A DNA stretch of 64,000 nucleotides from DASSUW01 sp963811895. GTDB lineage: Bacteria > Actinomycetota > Thermoleophilia > Solirubrobacterales > Solirubrobacteraceae. The notes beneath the pieces are model-generated. The model worked only from the letters and a program-made list of their open reading frames with translations. It searched no databases and had not been told where the DNA came from. Positions 19,071-28,493 of the stretch are shown here, one piece after another. The position numbers and the translations under genes are program-made. The stretch is from the NCBI GenBank assembly GCA_963811895.1, contig CAWETE010000015.1, forward strand, positions 62,001 to 126,000, given 5' to 3'. Numbering within the stretch: the first letter of the stretch is position 1; each line of letters begins with the position of its first letter.

Positions 19071-19832
19071 CTACGTCGAGGGGGACGCGGCGTGTGTCGG
19101 CTCGAGCGTCACGTCCTGAGCCTTGGGCGGTCGGGGCGTGCGCAGGCCCAGGTACATGAGCGTGCCGGCGGTGATCAGCAGCACCAGCGCGCCGCCGAAC
19201 GAGACCCAGGCGAGGGTGCCGAGGAACGGGATCTTCGCTCCGGCGCTGATGTCGGTGTCGACGCCGCGGGAGCCGTCGGCGTTCATGACGACGATCGACC
19301 AGTCACCGTCCTCGAGGTCCCAGGCGACGGTCTGCGTGCCTGAGCCGTGGGACGAGGCGGCCCAGAAGTCCTGATCGGCCGGCAGAGCGGGGCGATCGCC
19401 GCCGCGGGCCCGCTCGCGGTAGGAGGCGTGGAACGGCGAGTAGTCGACGTCGGTCACCTCGGTGTACGAGGTGCCGCGCAGGTAGTCGGCGACGTCGCTG
19501 GTACGCGCAATCCCGACGAAGACGGGCTTGCCGGCACTCGATTCGACCTCGAGCCGGACCTTGCCGAGGTCGTCGCGGTCCATGATCCATCCCGCTCCGT
19601 CGAGGTCGACGTCGAGGTTGTCGCTCGCCAGCGCGTAGGTGCTCGCCGCGTAGCGGTCCTTGCCGGTCGAGAGGTAACCCTGGGCGTCCTTCTCGGAGTC
19701 GCCCCAGAGCAGGAGCGCCCCCGCCGCGATCAAGCCGATGGCCAGCAGGGCGGCGATGCTGCCGGCGACGATCGAGGCGATCCGTCCGCCGCTTCGTCGC
19801 GGGGCAGGTGTGTACGGCGTGTTCTCTTGCAT
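19071..19832 (-). CDS. Two-TM membrane protein with large extracytoplasmic domain (253 aa)
   Basis: Start at the ATG at 19832 (MQENTPYTPAP), with GGAGA just upstream. One helix lies near residues 18-42 (IVAGSIAALLAIGLIAAGAL) and another near 208-235 (LAWVSFGGALVLLITAGTL), with an exported domain between them containing SDNLDVDLDGAGWIMDRDD, VFVGIARTSDVADYLRG and VAWDLEDGDWSIVVMNADG. This layout is common in uncharacterised actinobacterial membrane proteins. Function unknown; stands alone. Confidence 0.75.
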   Translation of the reverse strand: MQENTPYTPAPRRSGGRIASIVAGSIAALLAIGLIAAGALLLWGDSEKDAQGYLSTGKDRYAASTYALASDNLDVDLDGAGWIMDRDDLGKVRLEVESSAGKPVFVGIARTSDVADYLRGTSYTEVTDVDYSPFHASYRERARGGDRPALPADQDFWAASSHGSGTQTVAWDLEDGDWSIVVMNADGSRGVDTDISAGAKIPFLGTLAWVSFGGALVLLITAGTLMYLGLRTPRPPKAQDVTLEPTHAASPST

Positions 19833-20398
19833 GAGTTCTCCGGGTTGCGAGGGGTTGACGCACCCCCGACAGGAGACGCGGGGCAGGTGCTGTTTCGCTA
19901 GGCGAACGCGGGCCGCGGGCGAACCGGCAGCAGGCTGCGAAGGCTGCGCCGACGCCGCGGTGAGGCGGCCGCGCGGACCCGACGCCATTCAACGAGCGTG
20001 AGCTCGGCCGAGGCGTCGCTCTCGATGTAGTTCATGACGTGATCGGGCATGGGATGAAAGGTCCCACGAACGGTCCATCGCTACAGCGGGGGCAGCATCC
20101 CGCCGGCGAGGTGCTGCCCAGCGTCCCGGGGGGGAGGAGACCCCACTGCAGCAAGTCGGTAATGACCGCCGACAGGCAGGGTCACGCAGGCCCTCCACGC
20201 TTACGAGCATGACGGAGCTCGCGTTCGACGCGACGGTGTCCGGCGGCATACTGAGCGTCGGCCGTGATCGCGACGAGACGATTGGTGTTCCGGGCGTCGG
20301 GCCACACCATCTCAAGCGCAGCGACATCACCGAGCGGTTCGCACGCCGAACCCATACGCTGACGGGCGGCGCCGCCTTCAATACCGACGAGCCAGCCC
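19833..20398. other. 566 bp without a convincing gene
   Basis: Short frames exist on both strands around 20182-20427 but they overlap one another, lack ribosome sites and show no recognisable motif. I see no RNA gene, repeat or clear terminator here. The part next to 19832 presumably carries the promoter of the minus-strand membrane gene. Confidence 0.4.
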
Positions 20399-20764
20399 GT
20401 GCCCGCAAAGCCTGAGCATCCGAACACGTCACCACCGGAGCCCTCAGGGCAGAGGTACAGCGCACGGGTCGCGCTGAGCTGCGAGCGTGGTCACGCGCCC
20501 GGGCAAGTGCTCCACGCGTTGCAAGAGCTTCGCTCCGCGATCGACGACCGGCTACGCCGCGACCTCATCAGCCGCTATGACCGCCACAGCACGGGCTCCG
20601 TCGGCACCGACAAGATCACGGTCACCTTCACGCTCCGCGCCGCGTCCGATGCGGACGCCATCCGATCGGCGGGACTGGCCGCCGGGACGCTCGCCGAGAT
20701 CCTCTCGGACAACGCCGTTGCGATCGACCTCTCGGGCGTCGCGCTCGTCGTTCGGGCGCAGTAG
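20399..20764 (+). CDS. 121-aa hypothetical protein
   Basis: GTG start. The protein has a basic N-terminus, a helical stretch (VLHALQELRSAIDDRLRRDL), and a beta-alpha-beta-like C-terminal part (DKITVTFTLRAASDADAIRS, AIDLSGVALVVRAQ) that looks like a small ferredoxin-like fold. I do not recognise the family. It ends just before the decayed tRNA-derived repeat at 20791. Confidence 0.5.
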   Translation: MPAKPEHPNTSPPEPSGQRYSARVALSCERGHAPGQVLHALQELRSAIDDRLRRDLISRYDRHSTGSVGTDKITVTFTLRAASDADAIRSAGLAAGTLAEILSDNAVAIDLSGVALVVRAQ

Positions 20765-20790
20765 AGGACGGCGGCGGAAGAGGCCGCTCC

Positions 20791-20864
20791 CACCCGGTTA
20801 TCCGGTCCGAAACGTCCCAGAATGCGGCGACACGGACGCATCGGACGATCTGGATGTTGCCACG
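20791..20864 (-). repeat. Decayed third copy of the tRNA-Leu-derived attachment repeat
   Basis: It begins with 13 bp of the tRNA core (CACCCGGTTATCC), then jumps about 59 bp relative to the copies at 31924 and 38031, and ends with 33 bp identical to them (20832-20864, including CGGACGATCTGG and GTTGCCACG). It holds only one of the two 12-bp GTTGCCAC units. On the minus strand one frame reads VATSRSSDASVS. Interpreted as an older integration scar. Confidence 0.6.
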
Positions 20865-20934
20865 GGCCGGCAGCCGAAATGTGGCCTGGCGTAGCAGCCG
20901 AGCGCTCGGCCCGCGACGCTGCGTCTCGCGACGC

Positions 20935-22401
20935 TCAACTGACCGGCACGGGCGGGATCTGAGACAGGCAGCTCGTGTCGCCGAGCCGCTGGTTGCGGAC
21001 GAACTCGAACACGATCGAGGCGGCGCAGCCCGACGGCTCGCTCTCGGGCCCGTGTCCGGCGTTCGGGACGACGACGACCTGCGCGTTGTCGAACTGCGCC
21101 GCGGCCCGACGCGTTTCGCGGGTCGGCACGTTCGTGTCGAGGTCGCCGGAGAGCGCGAGCACCGGGACGTCCGGCAACGGGCCGGAGGTGGGCTGCACGG
21201 GCCCGCGCCGGTCGGGCCAGCGGATGCAGGCGTCGCCGCGGTCGCCGAACGTGCCGGTATAGGCGCGCGCGCTGAACGGCCGGTAGGCGCGGTCGGGGCG
21301 CCGGGCGAGTCGGGCCGCGAACTGCCGCCGGCGGACCAGGACGGGCGCTCGGCGATCCCACAGGGTGGGGAAGTCGTTGCAGACGATCGCGAACGTCAGG
21401 CCCTCGTCGGGCGCGGGCGGTTGCGCGGCCGATCCGCTGAACGGTCCGACGAGGCGCGCCGCCTCGATCAGCGGTCGCATGTCGCCGCGCGCCGCAGCGC
21501 GGATGCGGGCGGGCAGCAGGCCGATCTGGACGTCGGTGCCCGCGGCGATGCCGGTGAGCGCGGTCTCGTCGAGCAGCCGGCGCTCGCCCTCGTGCCGGTA
21601 CGGGATCGGGTCCGCGCGCAGCCGGCGCGCGATGCGGCGGAGCTGGCGCAGCGTGCGGCGGCCGTCGCACGTGCCGGTCGTCGAGCGCGCGCAGACGCGG
21701 CGGAACGCCAGCCGCACGGCCCCGGCGTTGGACCGGGCCCACATGTCTACGTCCAACGGGTCGCCGCTGGACATCACGATCGAACGCACCGACGCGGGGT
21801 GGCGTTGCGCGTAGACCGTCATCAGATAGGAGCCGTAAGACTGGCCGAGCAGGTCCAGCCGCGGGATGCCGAGGTGGGCGCGCACTGCTTCGAAGTCGTC
21901 GGCGGTCTCGGCGGACGTGAAGGCGCGCGCACGCTCTCCGAGCGCGCGGCGGCACGCCGCGATCGCGCGGGTGTACGCATCCCGCCTCAGCGGCACCCGT
22001 GTAAAGCCGCAGCTGATCGGGCTCGACTGGCCGGTGCCGCGCGCGTCGATGAGCAGCAGATCGTGGTCGCGCAGCACGTCCGCGAACTCGGTCTCGTACA
22101 TAGCCGCGCGGACGATGACGTCGGCGCCCGGGCCGCCCGGGTTGAGCGCGACCGTGCCGCGCGCCGCGGGCAGCGACGTGTCGCGGTGGCGCAGGAGCGC
22201 GTACGCGACGTCGATCGTCCTCCCGTCCGGCCGCTCGTGGAACAGCGGCACGCGCAGCGAGCCGCACTCGATCCGGGCGATCGCTGGGCAGGCGACCTGG
22301 GCGGCGAGCCCCGCGGAGAGCGGGGCGGTGAAGTCGGCGGCGGCCGGGGGCGCCGCGGCAGCCAGCGCCGCGATCGCAGAGGCGAGCAACCTGACCCTCA
22401 T
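20935..22401 (-). CDS. Secreted alpha/beta hydrolase, TAP-like peptidase type (488 aa)
   Basis: Start at the ATG at 22401, with GGGAGG five bases upstream. The signal peptide is RVRLLASAIAALAAAAPPAA. Core features are the oxyanion region NPGGPGAD, LLLIDARGTGQSS, the nucleophile elbow GQSYGSYL, an acid in SGDLDTNVP, and the histidine in VVPNAGHGPE. Six or more cysteines fit an exported enzyme. These proteins are usually proline/tripeptidyl-type aminopeptidases or lipases of the cell surface; the exact substrate is unknown. Monocistronic, and its 3' end abuts the decayed attachment repeat. Confidence 0.85.
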   Translation of the reverse strand: MRVRLLASAIAALAAAAPPAAADFTAPLSAGLAAQVACPAIARIECGSLRVPLFHERPDGRTIDVAYALLRHRDTSLPAARGTVALNPGGPGADVIVRAAMYETEFADVLRDHDLLLIDARGTGQSSPISCGFTRVPLRRDAYTRAIAACRRALGERARAFTSAETADDFEAVRAHLGIPRLDLLGQSYGSYLMTVYAQRHPASVRSIVMSSGDPLDVDMWARSNAGAVRLAFRRVCARSTTGTCDGRRTLRQLRRIARRLRADPIPYRHEGERRLLDETALTGIAAGTDVQIGLLPARIRAAARGDMRPLIEAARLVGPFSGSAAQPPAPDEGLTFAIVCNDFPTLWDRRAPVLVRRRQFAARLARRPDRAYRPFSARAYTGTFGDRGDACIRWPDRRGPVQPTSGPLPDVPVLALSGDLDTNVPTRETRRAAAQFDNAQVVVVPNAGHGPESEPSGCAASIVFEFVRNQRLGDTSCLSQIPPVPVS

Positions 22402-22570
22402 GGCAACCTCCCATTCGCCGGTGCCACAACCGACGCTACCGTCCGCCGAGGCGCCGACGCAAGCGTGGCGCGTGGGGTCGTCATCGGCGTGACGACGCCA
22501 ACGCCCGGCGACGCGCCGATGCAAGGGGTTCCACAACGCCCGATCCTCTGCTCGGCTCGGCTGCCGCCGC

Positions 22571-23869
22571 TCAGCGCAGCGCCTCGTCGAAGAACGTCAT
22601 GACGCGCCGCTCGTACTCCTCAGGTTGAGCGCGGATGCCGCCGGTGTGTCCGGCGCCCGGGATCTCCCAGAGCGTCTTCGGGTCGGCCGCGGCGCCGTAG
22701 AACTCGGGGTTGAGCTGCACCTCGCCGCCCTGGCCCTTGCCTGAGTACATGAGCAGGAGCGGACGGGGTCCGATCTTCGCGACGAGGTCGACGAGGCTGG
22801 CCGGTGGCGCTTGGTCGTGGAACACCGCGGTCGCCGCCGTCTCGACCGCCTTGAACGGGATCCCGAGCAACGTGTCGGCCGATGGCGGCGTGTCGACGGC
22901 CTCACGCAGCGAGCGCATGCCGGCGCCCTCCGACGCGACCGCCTTGAGCGCGTTCGTCTCGGCCGCGGTCTGGATCATCATCTCGCCGCCGACGGACAGC
23001 CCGAGACCCCCGATGCGTGCGGGATCGACGTCGGTGCGGCGCTGGAGGAACCCGATAGCCGCCTTGAGGTCCTTCTCGTTGCCCCAGCCCCACGAGGTCG
23101 GATCGCCGTCGCTCTCACCCTCGCCGCGGCGGTCGAAGAGCAGCACGCCGTAGCCGTGGCGAGCGAGCATCCGCGCGTGCGGCTGCGGTCCCTTGCGGCC
23201 CGGAAAGGCGATCACGGCGGCGCCGTTGCGCGACGGGACGTACCAGCCGTGAAGCGTCAGCCCGTCGTTCGTCTCGAACGAGACGTCTTCGTGCGCGGCT
23301 CCCAGTTGCGCCGGCGGCACGACCGCGCGGCCGACGTGCGTGTCGACGTAGGACATGCCGATCGGCAGCACCACGTAGAGGAAGACGAGGGCGCCGGCGG
23401 CGCCGAGCGCGAAGCGGCGCATGTACCGGCGCGGACGGCTGTCGTCCGTGCGGCGGGTGCGCCACAGCCCGGCGACGCCGAGGCCGACGAGCAGCACTCC
23501 GGCGGGGATCGCGAGCAGCCCGGTGTAGTCGTCCCCCGAGGCGCCGATCGTGCGCGCATAGTGGATCGCCTCGCCGCCGGCCGCGATGCCCAGCACGCCG
23601 AGCGCGAGGGCGAGGGCTCCGCGCCGGCCGCCGCGCAGGCGCGGGTACGCCCAGGCTGCGAGCGACAGCAGGGCGAGCGGGACGAGCCCGCTGACGAGAT
23701 GGTCGCCCGCCGACGTGCCCGGCTGCGGCTGCACGAAGCTGTCGTCGACCACGTGCAGCGCGATCAGGGCGATGGCGATCAGGAAGAGGGCAGTCTCGCG
23801 ACTCCGGCCACCGCGCCGCGCGCGCGGCGGCGCTGGGTTAGGGGCGGACGGCGTCAGGGTGGCGGTCAT
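22571..23869 (-). CDS. Membrane-anchored alpha/beta hydrolase (432 aa), second paralogue
   Basis: The start ATG at 23869 overlaps the upstream TGA (ATGA) and has AGGAG five bases before it. The N-terminal half has about five TM segments (ETALFLIAIALIALHVVDD, GLVPLALLSLAAWAYP, FALGAAGALVFLYVVLPIG). The C-terminal half is a cytoplasmic or surface hydrolase domain with LTLHGWYVPSRNGAAV, a LFDRRGEGES motif, nucleophile elbow GLGLSVGGEM and the histidine in PGAGHTGG. It is a tandem paralogue of the next gene upstream (same WYVPSRN, ARHGYGVL and GHT motifs). Last gene of an operon with an ABC exporter; probably acts on a substrate handled by it. Confidence 0.85.
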   Translation of the reverse strand: MTATLTPSAPNPAPPRARRGGRSRETALFLIAIALIALHVVDDSFVQPQPGTSAGDHLVSGLVPLALLSLAAWAYPRLRGGRRGALALALGVLGIAAGGEAIHYARTIGASGDDYTGLLAIPAGVLLVGLGVAGLWRTRRTDDSRPRRYMRRFALGAAGALVFLYVVLPIGMSYVDTHVGRAVVPPAQLGAAHEDVSFETNDGLTLHGWYVPSRNGAAVIAFPGRKGPQPHARMLARHGYGVLLFDRRGEGESDGDPTSWGWGNEKDLKAAIGFLQRRTDVDPARIGGLGLSVGGEMMIQTAAETNALKAVASEGAGMRSLREAVDTPPSADTLLGIPFKAVETAATAVFHDQAPPASLVDLVAKIGPRPLLLMYSGKGQGGEVQLNPEFYGAAADPKTLWEIPGAGHTGGIRAQPEEYERRVMTFFDEALR

Positions 23870-25173
23870 GGGGTCTCCTTCAGCCCGAGGGCACGGTCGA
23901 GGAACGCGGTGGTCCGTCGCTCGTACTCGGCGGGATGGGTGCGAAGGCCGGCCGTGTGGCCGGTGTCGGGGAGCTCCCACAGCCGGACCGTGGGGCCGCC
24001 GGCGTCGACGTAGCGCCGGTTCGTGGGGATCTCGTTCGGGTCTCCGCCGCCGGCGATCAGCAGCACCGGCCGGGGCGCGATGCGGGGCATGATCCCGAGC
24101 AGCGACCGCGACTCGAGCATGCCGGACACGCCGCGAACGACGTGTAGGCCGAGCTCGGCGAATACGCGCTCGGGCAGCGCGGGATCGGCGATCTGCTGAG
24201 CGTCCCTGGGCCGCGCGGGCCCGTCGCCGACGACGGCGCGCAGCCGCGGGTCGCGCGCGGCCGCCTCGAGCAGCACCTCGGCGCCGAGCGACGAGCCGAA
24301 GCCTGCGATGCGCTCCGGGTCGACGTCAGGCCGGCGGCTCAGCCAGCGCAGAGCTGCGTCGACGCCGGGCTGCGCGTTGTCGCCGAGACCGTTCGAGTGT
24401 CCCTGGCTCTCGCCGTTGCCGGGGTTGTCGAGCGCGAGCACGCCGTAGCCGTGACGCGCGAGCATGCGCACGTGCGGGGCCACGCGCTCGCGGCTGCCGC
24501 CCGAGCCGTGACTGAGGAGCACGGCGGTGCGGTTCCGGGACGGGACGTACCAGGCGGACAGCTCGCGGCCGTCGGAGGTCTCGATCGCGACCTCCTCATG
24601 GGGGATCCCGAGCGAGGCCTCCTGGATCTCCCAGCGCGGGGCGTGGGTGACCATCAGTCCGTACAGCAGCGGCAGGACGCCGCACAGCGCGATCACGAGC
24701 GCGCCGGCGATCCAGGCCGCCACGTGGGCGGCGCGCCATCCGAGCCCGGCCCGTCGCGGCGCTCGCCGGGGACCGGTCGCTGCGACGAGGCCGGAGGCGA
24801 CCAGCAGCAGGCCGCCGGCGATCATGCCGAGGCCCGTGACGTCGGTCCAGGCGGGGCCCGAGTTGACGACGTGCAGGCCGTGCGAGACGACGCTGAAGCC
24901 GAGCGTGGCCAAGCCGATGACCACGCCGAGCAGGAGCCGCGTCGGCCGTGTGATGTGCGGCTGGGCGAGCGCCCACGCAGCCGGCACGGCGAGGATGCCG
25001 AGCACCCCGAGGATCGAGGTGTCGGGGCCTGAGAAGGCAAGGTCGAGCAGGTGCAGCGCGACGAGCGCGAGGCCGGCCAGAAGCAGCGGGCGCTCGAGGC
25101 GCGCGAGCCGCGCGCGGCTCCGCCCTGAGGGCGGAGCCGCGGCGGAGCGCGGCGCGGTGATCGTGGCGGTCAT
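23866..25173 (-). CDS. Membrane-anchored alpha/beta hydrolase (435 aa), first paralogue
   Basis: About five TM segments (LLLAGLALVALHLLDLAFSG, LLLGVVIGLATLGFSVVSHG, AAWIAGALVIALCGVLPLLY) are followed by a hydrolase domain with LSAWYVPSRNRTAVLLSHG, ALDNPGNGESQGHS, nucleophile elbow GFGSSLGAEV and the histidine in PDTGHTAGLR. The start is three bases after the permease stop; the end overlaps the second paralogue by four. Both begin MTAT, another sign of tandem duplication. Role unknown; an envelope lipid or peptide substrate is a reasonable guess because of the linked FtsX-type transporter. Confidence 0.85.
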   Translation of the reverse strand: MTATITAPRSAAAPPSGRSRARLARLERPLLLAGLALVALHLLDLAFSGPDTSILGVLGILAVPAAWALAQPHITRPTRLLLGVVIGLATLGFSVVSHGLHVVNSGPAWTDVTGLGMIAGGLLLVASGLVAATGPRRAPRRAGLGWRAAHVAAWIAGALVIALCGVLPLLYGLMVTHAPRWEIQEASLGIPHEEVAIETSDGRELSAWYVPSRNRTAVLLSHGSGGSRERVAPHVRMLARHGYGVLALDNPGNGESQGHSNGLGDNAQPGVDAALRWLSRRPDVDPERIAGFGSSLGAEVLLEAAARDPRLRAVVGDGPARPRDAQQIADPALPERVFAELGLHVVRGVSGMLESRSLLGIMPRIAPRPVLLIAGGGDPNEIPTNRRYVDAGGPTVRLWELPDTGHTAGLRTHPAEYERRTTAFLDRALGLKETP

Positions 25174-25176
25174 CGC

Positions 25177-27726
25177 CTACTCGTAGTGCAGGGCGTCCAG
25201 CACGTTGAGCCGCGAGGCCCGCCGTGCCGGCATGATCGCCGCGCCGATCCCGGCGATGACCGCGACCAGCGTGAACGCGGCCAGCACCGGCACGGGGATC
25301 GAGAACGCGAGCTCGTAGTCCGACATCGCCTTGGTGACCAGCCCCGAGAGGAACAGGCCGAGGCCCAGGCCCATCGCGGCGCCGATCAGCGCGGTGATGA
25401 CGCTCTCGTGGCGGATCATGCGGCGTGCCTGGCGGCGCGTCATGCCGATCGTCCGGAGCATCCCGATCTCACGCGTGCGCTCGAACACCGAGAGCACCAT
25501 CGTGTTGACCATGCCGAACAGGCTCACGATGACCGAGAAGCCCAGCAGCACATAGAGCATCGCCAGCACTGTGGCCATGCTCTTGGTCGCGTCCTTCGGG
25601 TACTCGGCGCCGACGTGATAGTTGGCGTCGCCGAGACCCTTCGCGGCAGCCTCCAACGGTGCGCCTGCACTGGAGTCCGCGTCGATGAACGTGTAGCTGT
25701 TCTTGGGCTGCTTGAACGCCTCGTCGAAGGCCTGCTGGGTCATGCTGATCGGCCCCAGCAGCTGCTTGGCCTGCGGCGGGTCGTAGATCCCGCGGACGAC
25801 CAGCGTGCGCTCCTCGCCCGCGGGCGTCGTGAGCGACACGTCGGCGCCGACCTTCAGGTTCTCGCTCTCGGCGTAGTCCTTGGTCACGATGGCGCCGTCG
25901 GTCCCGAGCCTGCCGAGCGCGTCCTCCGAGCCCGCCGACCACTCGAACCTGTAGAAGTCGGCGATGGTGGCCGGATCGATGCCGCTGATCGGTCCTTCCT
26001 CACCCTGAACGAGTGCGGTGTCCGACCGCACGTGCGAGGCGTTCGTCACGCCCGGCACGCTGGCCAGCGTGTCGCCCTCGGAGGCCCGGAATCCCAGGCC
26101 CTGGTCGCCGTCGATCACGTGGTCCGCGCGGACCTGGTCCGACACGGCCTGGCGGGTCGTGGCGCTGAAGCCCGCGCCGAGCACCGCGACGACGGTGACG
26201 AGCGTGAGCCCGATCATCAGCGCGGCGGCGGTCGATGCGGTGCGGCCGGGGTTGCGGACGGCGTTCGCGCCGGCCAGCTCTCCGGCGACGCCGCCGACGC
26301 GGCGCGCCGGCCAGCCGACCACGCGGGCCAGCGGCTTGACGAGCCGCGGGGCCAGGAGCGCGATGCCCACGAACAGCCCGAGCACGCCGCCGCCGAGCAG
26401 CAACGCGACCGCGGCGCCGCTCACGCCGCCGGCGAAGATGCCGGCGGAGATCGCGGCCAGCGATCCCAGCACGACGCCGAGGCCGGCGTTGTGGGAGTGC
26501 GCGGCCATCCGCGTGGTCGGGAGGACGGCGCCCTCGCGAACCGCCGCGATCGGCGGGACGCGCGTCGCCCGCTTCGCGGGCAGGATGCTGGCCAGCAGCG
26601 TGATGCCGGTGCCCAGCAGCAGCGACACGATGACCGTCCGCGATTGGAGCACCGTCGCGGCGTCGGGCAGGTCGACTCCGAGCGCGCTGAACAGCGCGAT
26701 CATGCCCTTGGAGAGTCCGAGACCGAGCACGAGCCCGATCACGGAGGCCACCAGGCCGATCACGAGGCCCTCGAGCACGACCGAGCGCATGACCTGCTTG
26801 CGCGAGGCGCCGAGCGTCCGCAGCGTGGCGAACTCGCGCGTGCGCTGGGCGACGGTGATCGACAGGGTGTTGAAGATCACGAACGCGCCCACGAGGAGCG
26901 CGATGCCGGCGAAGCCGAGGAGGAACTTGCGGATCATGCCCATTCCCTCGTCGAGCTCCGCGGCGTCCTGCTTGGCCTGCGCTGCGCTGTCGTTGACCTC
27001 CAGGTTCTTGGGGACGAGCGGTTGCACGGCCTTGACGAGCTCGGCGGCCGACGTGCCGGACTTGGCCGCGATCGACACGCTGTCGTAGCGGCCCTCGCGG
27101 CCGAGCAGCGTCTGGGCGGTCTTGACGTCCCAGGCGGCGATGCTCGCGAAGCCGAGCGAGTCGACGTCGCCGAACGAGACGATCCCCGTCAGCTCGTAGG
27201 GGCGGGTCTGCCCGCCCGTCGCGACCTTCACCGTGTCGCCGACCCGGTAGTGCTCCTTGGCGGCGGTGCCGGCGTCGATGACAACCTGCTTGTCGCCCTG
27301 GGGCCATTCGCCGGTCTTGAGCTTGAGCGGGTTGAAGCGCGCGTTGGCGGCGTCGTAGCTGACGCCTGAGCTCTCCCTGGCGACGGCCTTGCCGTCCTTG
27401 CCGATGATGTCGGCGGTGTTGGCCTCCTGGGGTGAGACGTCGCCGCTGGCGGCCTCGACCTCGGGCAGCGCCCGGACCTTGGTGAGGACGGATTCGGGGA
27501 TCGTCACGCCGCTGCCGCTGAAGGAGTCCTTGACGATCTCCTTGCCGCGGATGACGGCGTCGGTCTTGTCGAACGATGCATTGAACAGCCCGTTGAACGA
27601 CTGCTGCATCGTGTCGGTGAGGATGAACGTGCCGCTGACCATCGAGACGCCGATGACGACGGCGAACGCGGTCAGCAGAGCGCGGATCTTGCGGCCCGCG
27701 AGGCCCTTCAGCGCAACCCCGATCAT
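25177..27726 (-). CDS. FtsX/MacB-type ABC transporter permease (849 aa)
   Basis: ATG at 27726 overlaps the ATPase stop (ATGA). An N-terminal TM helix (IRALLTAFAVVIGVSMVSGT) is followed by a large periplasmic MacB_PCD-like domain, a first FtsX unit at about 250-380 (FLLGFAGIALLVGAFVIFNT, VVLEGLVIGLVASVIGLVLG), two further helices near 420-490, a second extracytoplasmic domain, and a second FtsX unit at the C-terminus (MATVLAMLYVLLGFSVIVSL, ending RRASRLNVLDALHYE). Double-FtsX permeases of this size dimerise poorly or act alone with a LolD-like ATPase, moving lipids, lipoproteins or peptides rather than nutrients. Operon with the ATPase before it and two hydrolases after it. Confidence 0.9.
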   Translation of the reverse strand: MIGVALKGLAGRKIRALLTAFAVVIGVSMVSGTFILTDTMQQSFNGLFNASFDKTDAVIRGKEIVKDSFSGSGVTIPESVLTKVRALPEVEAASGDVSPQEANTADIIGKDGKAVARESSGVSYDAANARFNPLKLKTGEWPQGDKQVVIDAGTAAKEHYRVGDTVKVATGGQTRPYELTGIVSFGDVDSLGFASIAAWDVKTAQTLLGREGRYDSVSIAAKSGTSAAELVKAVQPLVPKNLEVNDSAAQAKQDAAELDEGMGMIRKFLLGFAGIALLVGAFVIFNTLSITVAQRTREFATLRTLGASRKQVMRSVVLEGLVIGLVASVIGLVLGLGLSKGMIALFSALGVDLPDAATVLQSRTVIVSLLLGTGITLLASILPAKRATRVPPIAAVREGAVLPTTRMAAHSHNAGLGVVLGSLAAISAGIFAGGVSGAAVALLLGGGVLGLFVGIALLAPRLVKPLARVVGWPARRVGGVAGELAGANAVRNPGRTASTAAALMIGLTLVTVVAVLGAGFSATTRQAVSDQVRADHVIDGDQGLGFRASEGDTLASVPGVTNASHVRSDTALVQGEEGPISGIDPATIADFYRFEWSAGSEDALGRLGTDGAIVTKDYAESENLKVGADVSLTTPAGEERTLVVRGIYDPPQAKQLLGPISMTQQAFDEAFKQPKNSYTFIDADSSAGAPLEAAAKGLGDANYHVGAEYPKDATKSMATVLAMLYVLLGFSVIVSLFGMVNTMVLSVFERTREIGMLRTIGMTRRQARRMIRHESVITALIGAAMGLGLGLFLSGLVTKAMSDYELAFSIPVPVLAAFTLVAVIAGIGAAIMPARRASRLNVLDALHYE

Positions 27727-28493
27727 CGTCCGCTCACTTCCTCGAGCGTCTCGAGGATCTCGTGCGCGGTGGAGCGGCCGAGGTCGCGGACGATGTCGCC
27801 GTCGGCCAGGAACAGGACGCGGTCGGCGATCGCGGCGGCGTGGGCGTCGTGGGTGACCATGACGGTGGTCTGTCCCAGCGTGTCGACGGAGTCGCGCAGG
27901 AGGGCGAGGATCTCGCCGCTGGTGGTGGAGTCCAGGTTGCCGGTCGGCTCGTCGGCGAACATCACGCTGGGTCGCGAGACGAGCGCGCGGGCGACGGCGA
28001 CGCGCTGCTGCTGGCCGCCGGAGAGCTCGGCCGGCCGGTGTGTCAGCCGCTCGCTGAGCCCGACCTGCTCGACCAGCTGCTCGAGCCACGCGGGATCGGG
28101 CTTGTCGCCGGCGAGCTTGAGCGGCAGCGCGATGTTCTCGGCCGCCGTCAGCATCGGCAGCAGGTTGAAGAACTGGAAGATGAAGCCGATGTGGTCGCGG
28201 CGCAGCTTCGTCAGCTCCGTGTCGTCGAGGCCGCTGATGTCGACGCCGGCGACCGAGACCTCGCCCGAGGTCGGCTTGTCGAGACCGGCGAGGATGTGCA
28301 TGAGCGTCGACTTGCCCGAGCCGGACGGGCCCATGACGGCGGTGAGCCGTCCCTGGGCGATGTCGACGGAGACGCCGCGCAGGGCGTGGACCGCGGTGTC
28401 GCCCTCGCCGTATTGGCGGGTGACGTCGGCCGCGGTGACGACGGCGGGCGCCGACGTGCTGGGAAGTCCGTTCGGGACAACGATCGTCTGCAT
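27723..28493 (-). CDS. LolD/MacB-type ABC transporter ATPase (256 aa)
   Basis: Walker A GPSGSGKST, Q-loop QFFNLLP, signature LSGGQQQRVA, Walker B VMFADEPTGNLDS and H-loop VTHDAHAA are all present. Start at the ATG at 28493, with AGGAG eight bases upstream; a long upstream extension in this frame runs into the response regulator gene and is not used. Energises the FtsX-type permease that overlaps its stop. A divergent response regulator is not present; the NarL-type regulator upstream points the same way and may control this operon. Confidence 0.92.
   Translation of the reverse strand: MQTIVVPNGLPSTSAPAVVTAADVTRQYGEGDTAVHALRGVSVDIAQGRLTAVMGPSGSGKSTLMHILAGLDKPTSGEVSVAGVDISGLDDTELTKLRRDHIGFIFQFFNLLPMLTAAENIALPLKLAGDKPDPAWLEQLVEQVGLSERLTHRPAELSGGQQQRVAVARALVSRPSVMFADEPTGNLDSTTSGEILALLRDSVDTLGQTTVMVTHDAHAAAIADRVLFLADGDIVRDLGRSTAHEILETLEEVSGR

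Noticed and set aside
20182..20427. Opposed short frames near 20.2-20.4 kb as genes
   Set aside because: They overlap each other on opposite strands, lack ribosome sites and show no recognisable domain.
20935..22536. Longer 533-aa version of the secreted hydrolase
   Set aside because: The extra 45 residues precede a clear signal peptide; GGGAGG five bases before the ATG at 22401 marks the start.
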